Of a stretch of 39,074 nucleotides of DNA, positions 15,528-23,307 are shown in pieces (position 1 is the stretch's first letter; the number at the start of each line of letters is the position of its first letter). The stretch lies in NCBI RefSeq assembly GCF_001870735.1, contig NZ_MORL01000033.1, positions 1 to 39,074 on the forward strand, read 5' to 3'. The notes beneath the pieces are model-generated. The model was given only the letters and a program-made list of their open reading frames with translations. It was not told the DNA's origin and ran no database searches. This stretch comes from Arsenicibacter rosenii. GTDB lineage: Bacteria; Bacteroidota; Bacteroidia; Cytophagales; Spirosomataceae. The translations under genes were made by a program, and so were the position numbers.

Positions 15528-15904
15528 AGAAGTTTACGACGATACTGGCCGGATCAAGGGGCGGATCTTTTTCGGCCAATAAGCTGATGGCGGTCGAGCT
15601 GGGGTTTTACCTGCTGTCGGAGGTGGTCCCGGGGCAGCCGTACACCGTACTGCCGGATATACTGACCGGCGCAACGGAGCTGCCGAACCTGAGCGGGAAG
15701 CACGAGCGGTATGTAAGACGTGCGAAACTGCTGCTTGGCCAGTACGCGGAGGCGAAGTTGTGGCGGGCTGATGTGGGTTTGTATGCAGCACTACCTGAGC
15801 ATTTACAGGCCTACGACATTGACACCAACAGCGGCAGGTTTTCACTTAAGCGGGTCGGCTTCAGCCGGAACAGGGTTTTTACACTTAAACGATTATTTGA
15901 TTAG
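15524..15904 (+). CDS. Hypothetical protein
   Basis: A 126-residue basic protein with an N-terminal Gly/Ser segment (TTILAGSRGGSFSANKL), a helical middle and a beta-like Arg/Lys-rich end (FSLKRVGFSRNRVFTLKRLF). The start is coupled to the upstream stop (ATGA). No known domain is seen. Confidence 0.63.
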   Translation: MKKFTTILAGSRGGSFSANKLMAVELGFYLLSEVVPGQPYTVLPDILTGATELPNLSGKHERYVRRAKLLLGQYAEAKLWRADVGLYAALPEHLQAYDIDTNSGRFSLKRVGFSRNRVFTLKRLFD

Positions 15905-15912
15905 CTATAACC

Positions 15913-16266
15913 ATGGAAGAAATGACAGTGGCGGAAGCCATCGAGAAAGGATACGAATATTGTTACGTTGACGGTGACGAGTCGGTGACGGAACTGAAAC
16001 ACGTTGATCCGGATGACATCAGGAGTCACGGCGCTGTGATATGCCAGTCCGAGCCGGTTTTTTACACCATGCGGCCAGAAAGGATTCGGGAGCTTATCGA
16101 GGATTGCATCCGGAATGACCAGTCGTTTCATGATCCTGAAGACGAAATGGCGAGCGCGGTCGATAAAATGGAAGATTCAGTATTTGAGCCGCTGGCCGAT
16201 GCGGTTAACGAAGCGATTTCATGCGTGTGTTTTTATCCTTCTGTTGGCATTAAACTGATTCCCTGA
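15913..16266 (+). CDS. Hypothetical acidic protein
   Basis: A 117-residue acidic protein beginning 8 bp after the previous gene. Its N-terminal half is beta-like (YEYCYVDGDESVTELKHVD); the second half is helical (RIRELIEDCIRNDQSF, FEPLADAVNEAIS). No recognised family. Confidence 0.63.
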   Translation: MEEMTVAEAIEKGYEYCYVDGDESVTELKHVDPDDIRSHGAVICQSEPVFYTMRPERIRELIEDCIRNDQSFHDPEDEMASAVDKMEDSVFEPLADAVNEAISCVCFYPSVGIKLIP

Positions 16267-16267
16267 A

Positions 16268-16489
16268 ATGAGCTGGTTTGAAATCTACTCGGTAATATGG
16301 GTTATTGTCACGCTGATCCTGCTAGGGATCAACCTGCGCTATAAACGGATGGCGGCGAAGGAATACGCTGCAGCGGTTGACATGAAGGTCATCGCGACGG
16401 CTGAATACAGGAAAGCCGCCCGGACGATGGAGCGGGCGGTCGAACTGCTGGCAGGAGTGAAGGCGATGAAAAAAGAGAATGAGCCATGA
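16268..16489 (+). CDS. Small single-pass membrane protein
   Basis: A 73-residue protein with one clear membrane helix at residues 5-24 (FEIYSVIWVIVTLILLGINL) followed by a positively charged helical tail (YKRMAAKEYAAAV onward). The positive residues after the helix suggest a cytoplasmic C-terminus. It overlaps the next membrane-protein gene by ATGA. Small membrane proteins in this position could be holin-like or inner-membrane spanin-like, but nothing in the sequence decides this. Confidence 0.65.
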   Translation: MSWFEIYSVIWVIVTLILLGINLRYKRMAAKEYAAAVDMKVIATAEYRKAARTMERAVELLAGVKAMKKENEP

Positions 16490-16797
16490 CAATTGGACAC
16501 CTTGTGTGGATCAGCTACGTGTACACGGTAGTTTATGGCGTGTTTGTCTATGGGTTACTGAAGCCTGCGCTAAAGAAGGAGCCGTTTAATGAAACGGTGA
16601 GCCGGCGGCTGAAGCTGATTAAGGAAATGTACTGGTACGTGGATGAGTGGGTGGTTGATCTGATGTTTGTGGTTTCGACGATCCTGTATTTTACGATGCC
16701 GTTCGGGGCGTTCAGGTATTCGGTAACTGAACTGGTCAGCAACCTGGCAGAGCTTGTTCTGAATGCACAGAAAAAGGACAAAAACAGCACAGAATGA
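16486..16797 (+). CDS. Small membrane protein, two helices
   Basis: A 103-residue protein with two hydrophobic segments: about residues 5-25 (HLVWISYVYTVVYGVFVYGLL) and about 58-76 (DLMFVVSTILYFTMPFGAF). A charged loop separates them, and the C-terminus is hydrophilic and lysine-rich. The architecture fits a small holin-like protein, but no endolysin is nearby, so this is only a possibility. It overlaps both neighbours by 4 bp. Confidence 0.65.
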   Translation: MTIGHLVWISYVYTVVYGVFVYGLLKPALKKEPFNETVSRRLKLIKEMYWYVDEWVVDLMFVVSTILYFTMPFGAFRYSVTELVSNLAELVLNAQKKDKNSTE

Positions 16798-17036
16798 AAT
16801 GCCCGAAGTGTGACGGCAGGGGGTGGCGGCGGAATCCGAAGTGGACCGGTGGCGGCTGTGATGTATACCCGATCAGTTACCCGTGCCGGTACTGCGGGGA
16901 GTCTGGGTACGTGATCGGCAACGTGAGGGACGTACTGAATTACCTGAAGGGGATGGAGGCAAGGGCGGAGCGGTCGGGGGATAAACGGACGTCGGCGGAA
17001 TTGAAGCGGTGTATTAGTATAATTGAGAAAAACTGA
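16794..17036 (+). CDS. DnaJ-type zinc-finger-like small protein
   Basis: An 80-residue protein with two CxxC pairs in DnaJ-like CxxCxGxG context: C3PKC6DGRG and C31RYC34GESG. Together they should bind one zinc ion. A helical C-terminal half follows (VLNYLKGMEARAERSGDKRT). It is the last gene of the early/middle operon and is followed by a strong terminator. Phages often encode such stand-alone fingers; the partner is unknown. Confidence 0.72.
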   Translation: MKCPKCDGRGWRRNPKWTGGGCDVYPISYPCRYCGESGYVIGNVRDVLNYLKGMEARAERSGDKRTSAELKRCISIIEKN

Positions 17037-17040
17037 AAGG

Positions 17041-17067
17041 AGCCTGGCCATGTGCCGGGCTTTTTTT
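17041..17067 (+). terminator. Terminator closing the early/middle operon
   Basis: An 8-bp stem (AGCCTGGC at 17041-17048 with GCCGGGCT at 17054-17061, one T-G pair) and a 5-nt loop are followed by seven T residues. It lies just after the zinc-finger gene stop. A strong intrinsic terminator by appearance. A similar terminator precedes the second copy of the leader module at 26529. Confidence 0.9.
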
Positions 17068-17075
17068 GTGGCCGG

Positions 17076-17167
17076 GTTGACCGCTCAACGGAATTATAGC
17101 ACCATGCCAAAACCTTAGGCAGGCCCGGCCCGCGATATTAGCCGCTCAACCATTCACAACAGTACGG
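17076..17167 (+). promoter_or_regulatory. Late leader module, copy 1
   Basis: Begins with GTTGACCGCTCAACGGAATT (17076-17095), which contains a short hairpin (GTTGA/TCAAC), and ends at the ParB-like gene ATG. The same 20 bp occurs at 26529-26548, and a second shared block (GCCCGCGAT at 17128-17136) lies exactly 52 bp from the start of the first in both copies. Both copies follow a terminator and precede a late gene by about 92-97 bp. This arrangement fits a duplicated promoter and leader; no standard Bacteroidota -33/-7 pair is seen, so an element-specific or activator-dependent promoter is possible. Confidence 0.7.
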
Positions 17168-17956
17168 ATGAGCCACGAGAAAGTAAGAAGCGGCACGATA
17201 GCGGAGCTGAAGCACGACGAGAACAATGCGAACCAGGGGACGGAGTTCGGTAATCACCTGCTGCGGCAGTCGATTGAAAAACTGGGAGTAGGACGGGGAG
17301 TGGTGGCGGCAAAGGACGGGACGATTATCGGGGGTAACCACGTGACGGAGATGCTGGGGGAGCTGGGGATCGAGAACGTAATATTTGTGCCGACGGACGG
17401 TAAAACGCTGGTGGTTACGCAGCGGACAGACATCGAGCCGGGATCGAAGGAGTTCCACGAGCTGGCACTGGCCGATAACAAGGTGGGAGAGGTGAACCTG
17501 AACTTTAACCTGGATAAGGTGACGGAGTTGTCGGATGCGTTCGGCATCGACATGAAGTCGTGGGGTTTTGAGCCGGAGGAAAAGGAGAAGCTACGGGAAT
17601 CGTATTCGGCAAATGTGGGCGAGGTGCTGTATGAACCAAGAGAAGCGAGTCACAGGCCGGATGAACTGTTTACGGCGGAAACGCGGTTTGATGCCGAAAT
17701 CGAAGCGATCCAGAACGAAGGCATCAGAAAGATGCTGAAGGCAAGAGCGGCTTATTTCGCCACGTTCAACTACGCGAAAATTGCAGACTACTACGCGTAT
17801 CAGGCGACGGCGGAAGAAAAGCCGCTGTTTGAAAAGCTGGCTTTGGTGCTGCTGGATAAAGACCAGCTGATCGCAAAAGGGTTCGCGGAGATTATGGAGG
17901 AAATGCAGGAGCTGAACGGGTTCACGGTCGGGGAGGAGGACAGCGAGGATGAGTAA
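17168..17956 (+). CDS. ParB-like (ParB/Srx fold) phage protein
   Basis: A 262-residue protein with an N-terminal ParB/sulfiredoxin-type domain (about 5-115). Key parts are a first strand with AELKHDENNAN, the LLRQSIEKLGVGRGVVAAKDG segment in the ParB-box position, the conserved IIGGNHV (53-59), and LALADNKVGEVN (99-110). The last corresponds to the LALxDNRxxE segment of phage DNA-modification-associated ParB proteins. The C-terminal 130 residues are helical and acidic. It does not resemble the partition ParB of classical PRTRC cassettes (no HTH seen). Its gene overlaps the glycosyltransferase gene by 8 bp, which points to a joint role, likely in DNA modification; that role is inference. Confidence 0.8.
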   Translation: MSHEKVRSGTIAELKHDENNANQGTEFGNHLLRQSIEKLGVGRGVVAAKDGTIIGGNHVTEMLGELGIENVIFVPTDGKTLVVTQRTDIEPGSKEFHELALADNKVGEVNLNFNLDKVTELSDAFGIDMKSWGFEPEEKEKLRESYSANVGEVLYEPREASHRPDELFTAETRFDAEIEAIQNEGIRKMLKARAAYFATFNYAKIADYYAYQATAEEKPLFEKLALVLLDKDQLIAKGFAEIMEEMQELNGFTVGEEDSEDE

Positions 17957-18839
17957 GCTCAATACGATCTACATCATTTCCAAAGGCCGGCCGCACTGCA
18001 CGACGGCAAAAACGCTGACCAAAATCGGGTATACGGGCGAGTGGTTTATCGTGTGCGGCACGAACGACGACAAGCTGGAAGAATACCGGAAGGAGTGGAA
18101 GGACCGGGTGCTGGTTTTCGACTGGGCGCAGGAGGTGGCGGGCTCTGATCTGCTGGATAACTTCGGGGTGGAGACGATGGGAAGCGGGGCGGTACCGGTG
18201 CGGAACGCAACGCGGCGGATCAGCGAACAGCGGGGCGAGCTGCGGCACTGGCAGTTCGATGATGACTATAACGCGTTCTACACCATTATACAGCTGGATG
18301 GAAAGCCCAAACATATCAAACTGCTGGGGGTGGATCTGGAGAAACGGCTGAGGCTGATTTCGGATTTTGCCCACAAGGCAAATCTGCCTAATGTCGGGTT
18401 TGCGGTATCGGCGGAGACCAGACCGGACAAGGTGTTTGAGTTCACAAGGCGGGTGTTCAATGCGCATAACATGTCGTCGGAGCCGAGTCTGTTTACCCGG
18501 TGGCGGGGGCGGATGAATGACGATCTGATTAATGCCATTGAGACGTGGCGGAAAGGCCGCTTTGAGATGTCGTTCAAGTTCATGTACATGTCGATGAAGG
18601 ATACCCAGAGCGAAAACGGCGGCAATACGGAGATTTACAAGGCTCACGGAACGGTCAGAAAGACGGCGTATGCGGTGCTGATTGAGCCGAAGGCGGTAAA
18701 GCTGGTGGTGAAGTACGGTCGGTATCACCACAAAGTCAGCTGGCAGGCAATCACCCCGAAGCTGATCAGTGAAAAATACCGGCGGGTGAAGGCTGGTAAC
18801 AGTGATCAAACAGTGATGAATCATGCTGAACAATCCTAA
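17949..18839 (+). CDS. TET-associated-type glycosyltransferase (TAGT)
   Basis: A 296-residue GT-A-like glycosyltransferase. Visible hallmarks are the first strand with SKGRP (11-15), VPVRN (82-86), and the metal/nucleotide-sugar motif DDD (104-106, in WQFDDDYNAF). This pattern matches the TET-associated glycosyltransferase family predicted to glycosylate hydroxymethylated pyrimidines in phage DNA. A basic C-terminal half (about 170-270) completes the protein. The gene overlaps both the ParB-like gene and the small terminase gene, so modification may be linked to packaging. No TET/JBP oxygenase or hydroxymethylase is visible in the window, so the acceptor base is unknown. Confidence 0.82.
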   Translation: MSKLNTIYIISKGRPHCTTAKTLTKIGYTGEWFIVCGTNDDKLEEYRKEWKDRVLVFDWAQEVAGSDLLDNFGVETMGSGAVPVRNATRRISEQRGELRHWQFDDDYNAFYTIIQLDGKPKHIKLLGVDLEKRLRLISDFAHKANLPNVGFAVSAETRPDKVFEFTRRVFNAHNMSSEPSLFTRWRGRMNDDLINAIETWRKGRFEMSFKFMYMSMKDTQSENGGNTEIYKAHGTVRKTAYAVLIEPKAVKLVVKYGRYHHKVSWQAITPKLISEKYRRVKAGNSDQTVMNHAEQS

Positions 18840-19251
18840 TGCAGCCGATAACCTTAAGCCGTTTCCGCCGGGCACCTCCGGCAATCCGAAAGGCAGACCC
18901 AAGGGGCCGATCAGTCAGCTGCTGAAGGAGTTCGGGGAGTCGAGCGAGATCGTGTTTTCGGTTTCGATTACCAGAGGCGGGAAAAAAGCGAGCAGTGAAG
19001 CGACGATATCGGCGGGGGATGACCGGACGATCAATGAGCTGATTGCGGCCAAACTGCTGCAAATGGCGATGGATGGCGATATCAAGGCGATCCGCGAGGT
19101 GCTGAACCGGACCGAGGGCCGGCCGCATCAGTCGGTTACACTCAGCAGGGGGACGGAGGACGGAGCCGACCTGAACGGAGTGACGGCGGAGAATTTCGAC
19201 CTGTTCGAGGTGTGGCTGAAACAGAACCAGAAAGAAGGCGGGGAGGAATGA
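18823..19251 (+). CDS. Terminase small subunit-like (DUF5681)
   Basis: A 142-residue protein with the DUF5681 signature near the N-terminus (FPPGTSGNPKGRPKGPISQL, about 16-35), followed by a helical region (NELIAAKLLQMAMDGDIKAI). Proteins of this type lie just upstream of large terminases and probably recognise phage DNA for packaging. The GRPKGP segment is AT-hook-like. It overlaps the TAGT gene by 17 bp and the large terminase by ATGA. Confidence 0.8.
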   Translation: MLNNPNAADNLKPFPPGTSGNPKGRPKGPISQLLKEFGESSEIVFSVSITRGGKKASSEATISAGDDRTINELIAAKLLQMAMDGDIKAIREVLNRTEGRPHQSVTLSRGTEDGADLNGVTAENFDLFEVWLKQNQKEGGEE

Positions 19252-20627
19252 GTTCGATACACTTTTTGCCGGCATCGAGGATGAAGGGGCGGCCGGTTCC
19301 GGCGAATTGCTTCGTGGTACCGGATAAGTTCATTCCGGCGATCCTCGACAAAAGCCCGATCCAGATTTTGTTCGGGTCACGTTTCAGCGGCAAGAGCTAC
19401 GCGAAGGCGTACGAGTTTCTGGCCAGAGCGGCGGGTAAACAGTATTTCCGGGGCATCTACGCCCGTCAGAAGCAGACGGACGTGAAGAACAGCCAGTACC
19501 AGCTCTTCAAGGATACGATCGATAAGTATCCGTGGTTGCGTCGTCAGTTTGTGTGCCGGGATTCGGACTATGAAATTCACAACCTGATTACGGGACACAA
19601 GCTGATACCCGGTTCGTTTGATAACCCGCAGAAGATCATGTCCACGGCGGATCCAACCGATATCTGGGTAGAGGAGCCGATTACGCACAAAGGCCAGATC
19701 AATAAGACGGACTTTCTGTCGATGTATGGCTCGCTGCGGAATCCGTACGGCATCCCGCCCCGGTTCCACTTTACGTTTAACCCGATCAGCATCGATACGT
19801 GGATTTTTGACGAGTTCTTCAAGAAGAAGACAATCCCGTGCAACGCGGTTCAGATCAACTACGACGATAACCCGTTCTGTCCGGAATCGGCTCTCGAGTT
19901 CTTTGCCTGGCTGAAGGATGTTGATTACGACCGCTGGGAGATTGACGCACTGGGTAAGTGGGGCATTCCGAAACCGGACCGGCCGTATTTCCACCGGCTG
20001 CTGAAGAACATGAAGGTCTACTTCGGGCCGACGGAGTACAACCCGTTTGAGCCGGTGTACATCTCGCTCGACTTCAACGTGGTCAACTCGTGGACGATCC
20101 GCCAGAAGAGTCCGACGGGCGGTCCGCGGTTCATCGAGGAAATCCACAATGAGGATCTGGATTTGGAGGACATCTGCAAGGATGTGGCCAGACGGTACGG
20201 GGGAAACCAGCTGTATTTCACCGGCGACGGGTCGGGCAACAACGCATCGGCCTATACGAAGGGCAACCAGTCGGCGTGGGAGTTGGTACGGACCTACATG
20301 AAGCGCTACGGTGCTGATTACTGCAATTACGAGGCGGTGCCGCTGAGCAACATTTCGACCGAATCGAGCTGCTTTGTGTCGAACGCACTGATAGCGCACT
20401 ACGAGAACGATTTCATCATCGACGATGTGAAATGCCCCAAACTAACGGCCGACATCAGACGGATGCGCCGGACGGCGGACGGATCACTCGACAAAAAGGA
20501 CTGTAATAAGTACGATTACGGCCATTTGGGCGACTGCTTCCGGTATGACCTGTGCAATTTCGAGTACCACACCTTCAAGGCAATTAGTCGAAACCATTCA
20601 AACAACAACAATGAACACGATTCTTGA
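19248..20627 (+). CDS. terL: Phage terminase large subunit
   Basis: A 459-residue packaging motor. The ATPase domain has Walker A GSRFSGKS (43-50) and Walker B DIWVEE (138-143). The C-terminal RNase H-like nuclease shows acidic residues in LDFNV (D275), TGDGSG (D327) and the YDYGHLGDCFRY segment (D422/D429), the expected metal ligands. The ATG at 19248, preceded by GGGGAGGA, is chosen over an upstream GTG at 19212. It resembles the PBSX-like branch, which often uses headful or cohesive-end packaging; the mode cannot be told. It appears complete. Confidence 0.95.
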   Translation: MSSIHFLPASRMKGRPVPANCFVVPDKFIPAILDKSPIQILFGSRFSGKSYAKAYEFLARAAGKQYFRGIYARQKQTDVKNSQYQLFKDTIDKYPWLRRQFVCRDSDYEIHNLITGHKLIPGSFDNPQKIMSTADPTDIWVEEPITHKGQINKTDFLSMYGSLRNPYGIPPRFHFTFNPISIDTWIFDEFFKKKTIPCNAVQINYDDNPFCPESALEFFAWLKDVDYDRWEIDALGKWGIPKPDRPYFHRLLKNMKVYFGPTEYNPFEPVYISLDFNVVNSWTIRQKSPTGGPRFIEEIHNEDLDLEDICKDVARRYGGNQLYFTGDGSGNNASAYTKGNQSAWELVRTYMKRYGADYCNYEAVPLSNISTESSCFVSNALIAHYENDFIIDDVKCPKLTADIRRMRRTADGSLDKKDCNKYDYGHLGDCFRYDLCNFEYHTFKAISRNHSNNNNEHDS

Positions 20628-20871
20628 ACTCCTGCTGATTCTGGCCTTTGCGGCCGTTTGTGCGTTCCCGCTGATCTGGCTAAGTAAGCCGTTTCAGGCC
20701 CCGCAGAATACGTTTCGGGACGTGATGCGCTACACCCGGCATCTGGCCATGGAGCACTACCAGAAACTGATGAGCCGGTGGCGTATCTGGAAAGTAGGCG
20801 TCCGGATCCGGCCGCTGCGCTGGCTGCGCCGTCACGGGTATTATCAACTGGCCAAGGAGCTGAGCCTGTGA
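20611..20871 (+). CDS. Small membrane-anchored basic protein
   Basis: An 86-residue protein with an N-terminal hydrophobic segment (residues 2-21, NTILELLLILAFAAVCAFPL) followed by a very basic, Trp/Arg-rich part (WRIWKVGVRIRPLRWLRRHG). It overlaps the end of the terminase gene by 17 bp. It could be a small membrane protein or have a cleaved signal. Family not recognised. Confidence 0.6.
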   Translation: MNTILELLLILAFAAVCAFPLIWLSKPFQAPQNTFRDVMRYTRHLAMEHYQKLMSRWRIWKVGVRIRPLRWLRRHGYYQLAKELSL

Positions 20872-21098
20872 TCGCGGTGCAGATCGATATCGGCTGCGTG
20901 ATTGAAAACGGGCAGCGGATCACCATCCGGCATCCGCATGAGCTGCTGGCAAAACCGGAGCACATGCAGGAGGTCGGGATGCTGGCAGGCTGGCATCCGG
21001 ATCAGATACCGGTCGCGGTCGCGGAGGTTGACTGGCCGGAATTTACCGGCGACACCAGCGAACTGTATGTACTTAACATTCCAATACTGATGAACTGA
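20868..21098 (+). CDS. Small hypothetical protein (GTG start)
   Basis: A 76-residue protein starting with GTG in a GTGA overlap with the upstream stop, and ending in TGATG overlap with the next gene. The sequence mixes beta-like segments (IAVQIDIGCVIENGQRITI, YVLNIPIL). Earlier in-frame ATG codons would overlap the previous gene extensively, so the coupled GTG is favoured. Unknown function; probably a virion-operon accessory. Confidence 0.58.
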   Translation: MIAVQIDIGCVIENGQRITIRHPHELLAKPEHMQEVGMLAGWHPDQIPVAVAEVDWPEFTGDTSELYVLNIPILMN

Positions 21099-22096
21099 TG
21101 AGCAATCCATTCTTACCGCTCGTGAGCCTGAAAGGCGTACACGAGCCAACAACAGCCACCTACTCAGTGAACGATCTACCCGGCATCAGCTCCGAGCTGG
21201 TATCGGCCGTATCGGAGGAGGAGGATATTTCGGGCACGGATCTGGAGGGGACGCTGGCCACGTGGGGACGGGTAACCAATCAGGCGTACGTTCATCTGCA
21301 ACAGAAGCTGGAAGCCGAGCTGAGCAAGTCGGCGGACTTCGTGAATTCGGGCCCGGATACAACATTCTGCGGCGAGTGGGATACGGATGATATTACGGTC
21401 CGTAACGGGATACACGGTCTGGCTATCTGTGTGCCCTATATTCCGGATTCGGCGGTGGAAATCGCAAAGCTGATCTGCATGAATGCGGCTACGGCTACCA
21501 GTGTGGAGGTGGTGGTAATTGACCTGTCAACCGGTGTGCAGCTGGCATCGATGGAGCACGACCTGGCCGCCGGGTACAACGAACTGGAAATCGAATTCAG
21601 CAAGGCCTGCCAGATCGGGCGTAGTATCGACGTGTTTGTCGGGTTCGACATGACGGGGCTGCAACTGCTCGACTTCGAGGGTGCTCACGGCTGGACGCAC
21701 GGCGGCGGCTATCCAATTGAGTTCGGCAACTTCCGGCAGCCGAAGCGGATCCGGAGCAACCTGACCGGCCAGTCGCCGGGGTGTCTGTACATGCAGGCCG
21801 GCATCAGAACCAGCTACGAGACATTGATCGGCCGCTACAAAAAGCGGCTGCTGACCGCGTACGTGCATTTCTGCGGCTCGCTGCTGATGACCGAAAAGCT
21901 GGGATCAAGCAACTTTAACCTGTTCACGAATACCAACCGCGAGTTCACGGCCGAACAGGAAAAGAAGCTGATGGATGATGCAGTAGCCTTCATTAAGCCC
22001 GTGGCGCGGGAGATTGTACGCGACCTGAAAACGACGCCGGTACTGGTCGCCGATCCGGAGAACCAGCCGGGCATCTACCCTTCCAGCTATGTGTAA
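21098..22096 (+). CDS. Putative structural protein (332 residues)
   Basis: A 332-residue protein in the place where a portal or capsid gene would be expected after the terminase. It has a helical N-terminal part (about 45-80, QAYVHLQQKLEAELSKSADF), a central beta-rich region (about 100-215) and a C-terminal helical region with a positive patch (YKKRLLTAYVHF). The beta-rich middle reads like a jelly-roll or binding module (ATSVEVVVIDLSTGVQL, YNELEIEFSKACQIG). I cannot match it to known portal or HK97-fold families. It could be a diverged capsid, a neck/connector or another virion protein. Confidence 0.7.
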   Translation: MSNPFLPLVSLKGVHEPTTATYSVNDLPGISSELVSAVSEEEDISGTDLEGTLATWGRVTNQAYVHLQQKLEAELSKSADFVNSGPDTTFCGEWDTDDITVRNGIHGLAICVPYIPDSAVEIAKLICMNAATATSVEVVVIDLSTGVQLASMEHDLAAGYNELEIEFSKACQIGRSIDVFVGFDMTGLQLLDFEGAHGWTHGGGYPIEFGNFRQPKRIRSNLTGQSPGCLYMQAGIRTSYETLIGRYKKRLLTAYVHFCGSLLMTEKLGSSNFNLFTNTNREFTAEQEKKLMDDAVAFIKPVAREIVRDLKTTPVLVADPENQPGIYPSSYV

Positions 22097-22098
22097 CC

Positions 22099-22569
22099 AT
22101 GTTCAGGATACAGACCAACGCGGAGCAGGTGCTGCTGGAGCTGATGGAGGACGTGCGGCGGGTGGAGACCAACATGTACAGCCACCTGCGGGAGGCGGCG
22201 CTCGATGCAACGGTACTGGTTGCGCATCGTGTGCAGCAGCAGGGAAAAAACGCAGAAGGGAGCCGGATGCGGACCAGATCGGTGCTGAAGAACGGCGCCT
22301 ACTCGCAGGGGCACGCCAAACGGAGATCGGAGCGGGGGCGGCAGACGGAGCACGTCGATCTGACGCTGGAAGGCGATCTGATGCGGAACTGGGGACCGGT
22401 TGACGTTACCGACACCTCGGCCACGGTCGGGTTTACGGACAACAGGCAGGCGGATAAGGCCGAATATCTGGAAGCATACTACGGGCCCATATTCGAGCTG
22501 AGTAATGATGAACAGGAACAGGTCGCGGGCGGCCTGGAAGACAATATTTTGAAAGACTTAAAAGTATGA
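22099..22569 (+). CDS. Putative tail-completion / gp10-like protein
   Basis: A 156-residue protein with a helical N-terminus (EQVLLELMEDVRRVETNMYS), a basic middle, and a C-terminal half containing DLTLEGDLMRNWGPV and a YGPIFELSNDE segment. This general layout, with a G-x-L/M-x-x-W-x-V strand then a G-x-x-I-F-x-L-S near the end, is seen in HK97 gp10-like and virion-morphogenesis proteins that join tail to head. Assignment is by pattern and position only. Confidence 0.6.
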   Translation: MFRIQTNAEQVLLELMEDVRRVETNMYSHLREAALDATVLVAHRVQQQGKNAEGSRMRTRSVLKNGAYSQGHAKRRSERGRQTEHVDLTLEGDLMRNWGPVDVTDTSATVGFTDNRQADKAEYLEAYYGPIFELSNDEQEQVAGGLEDNILKDLKV

Positions 22570-22886
22570 CAACAAACGCAACAAAAGAATACAAGCCACT
22601 CAGGTGGTACAATCATCAGGCATTCCCGCTTGTGCCGCAACTGGAATTCAAGCCTGAAGACAAACATAATACAGCCGGCTTTTCTTTTAGCTGGCTGTTT
22701 TTTCGGATCTGGACGCTGGATTCATTTGGCTTTGAATTGTCAATAATTTGCGATTGGCAATGGGGCTTAGGATTGATCGGCATACTGCCGTATCTGCGGT
22801 GGGCGCTGACCATTCCCATTCCTATGAAGTGGTCAATCTGGGTGCAGCGGAATCTGTGGAGAAAACCAAAATCAGCGAACTGGTAA
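22566..22886 (+). CDS. Trp-rich hypothetical protein
   Basis: A 106-residue protein unusually rich in tryptophan, with a hydrophobic stretch at about residues 38-92 (FSFSWLFFRIWTLDSFGF, GLIGILPYLRWALTIPIP). It may be membrane-associated. It overlaps the previous gene by ATGA. A more AT-rich composition than its neighbours is apparent by eye, hinting at separate origin. Unknown function. Confidence 0.58.
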   Translation: MTTNATKEYKPLRWYNHQAFPLVPQLEFKPEDKHNTAGFSFSWLFFRIWTLDSFGFELSIICDWQWGLGLIGILPYLRWALTIPIPMKWSIWVQRNLWRKPKSANW

Positions 22887-22890
22887 AATT

Positions 22891-23307
22891 ATGGATCAGG
22901 ACAAACTAATTGAGCTTGGCTTATTATCTCCTGAGATAGCCAACATGGTGAAGGAGCTGAAACGGCTGGAAGAACTGACAGTCAATGATAATGTGAAAAG
23001 CTGGCTGAAGCTGATGGCGGATGGCTGGCTGACTATTGTAGACAACGAAGTTGATCCACGGATGACGCCCTATGCTAATGGCGGCGAGGGGGCTACGATA
23101 CACAGCTCAGATATTGAAGGTGTGGGGAGTCTGGCTACAATTGAAATATTTGGGGCCCCTACTTCGGTGTGGTATACAAACAGCTTCATGCACCGGATGC
23201 ATTTTTTACGCACCGGCATGCTGGCGATCGCTCACCTTGGGTCGGTTTCTCCTATCGGCGTCCGGTTGGATGTAGAGGAAATTGGAATATCGGTAACTAA
23301 TGGCTAA
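22891..23307 (+). CDS. Hypothetical protein
   Basis: A 138-residue protein with an N-terminal helix (LIELGLLSPEIANMVKELKR), a middle with the segment WLKLMADGWLTIVDNEVDP, and a beta-rich C-terminal half (SLATIEIFGAPTSVWYTN; GVRLDVEEIGISVTN). No family recognised. It overlaps the HExxH gene by 8 bp. Confidence 0.6.
   Translation: MDQDKLIELGLLSPEIANMVKELKRLEELTVNDNVKSWLKLMADGWLTIVDNEVDPRMTPYANGGEGATIHSSDIEGVGSLATIEIFGAPTSVWYTNSFMHRMHFLRTGMLAIAHLGSVSPIGVRLDVEEIGISVTNG

Noticed and set aside
16268-16797. Holin/spanin lysis cassette
   Set aside because: Two small membrane proteins are present, but no endolysin is adjacent, and they sit in an early operon, so a lysis role is not claimed.
17168-17956. 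Partition ParB of the PRTRC cassette
   Set aside because: It lacks a visible HTH, is separated from the cassette by seven genes and a terminator, and its motifs fit the phage DNA-modification-associated ParB group better.
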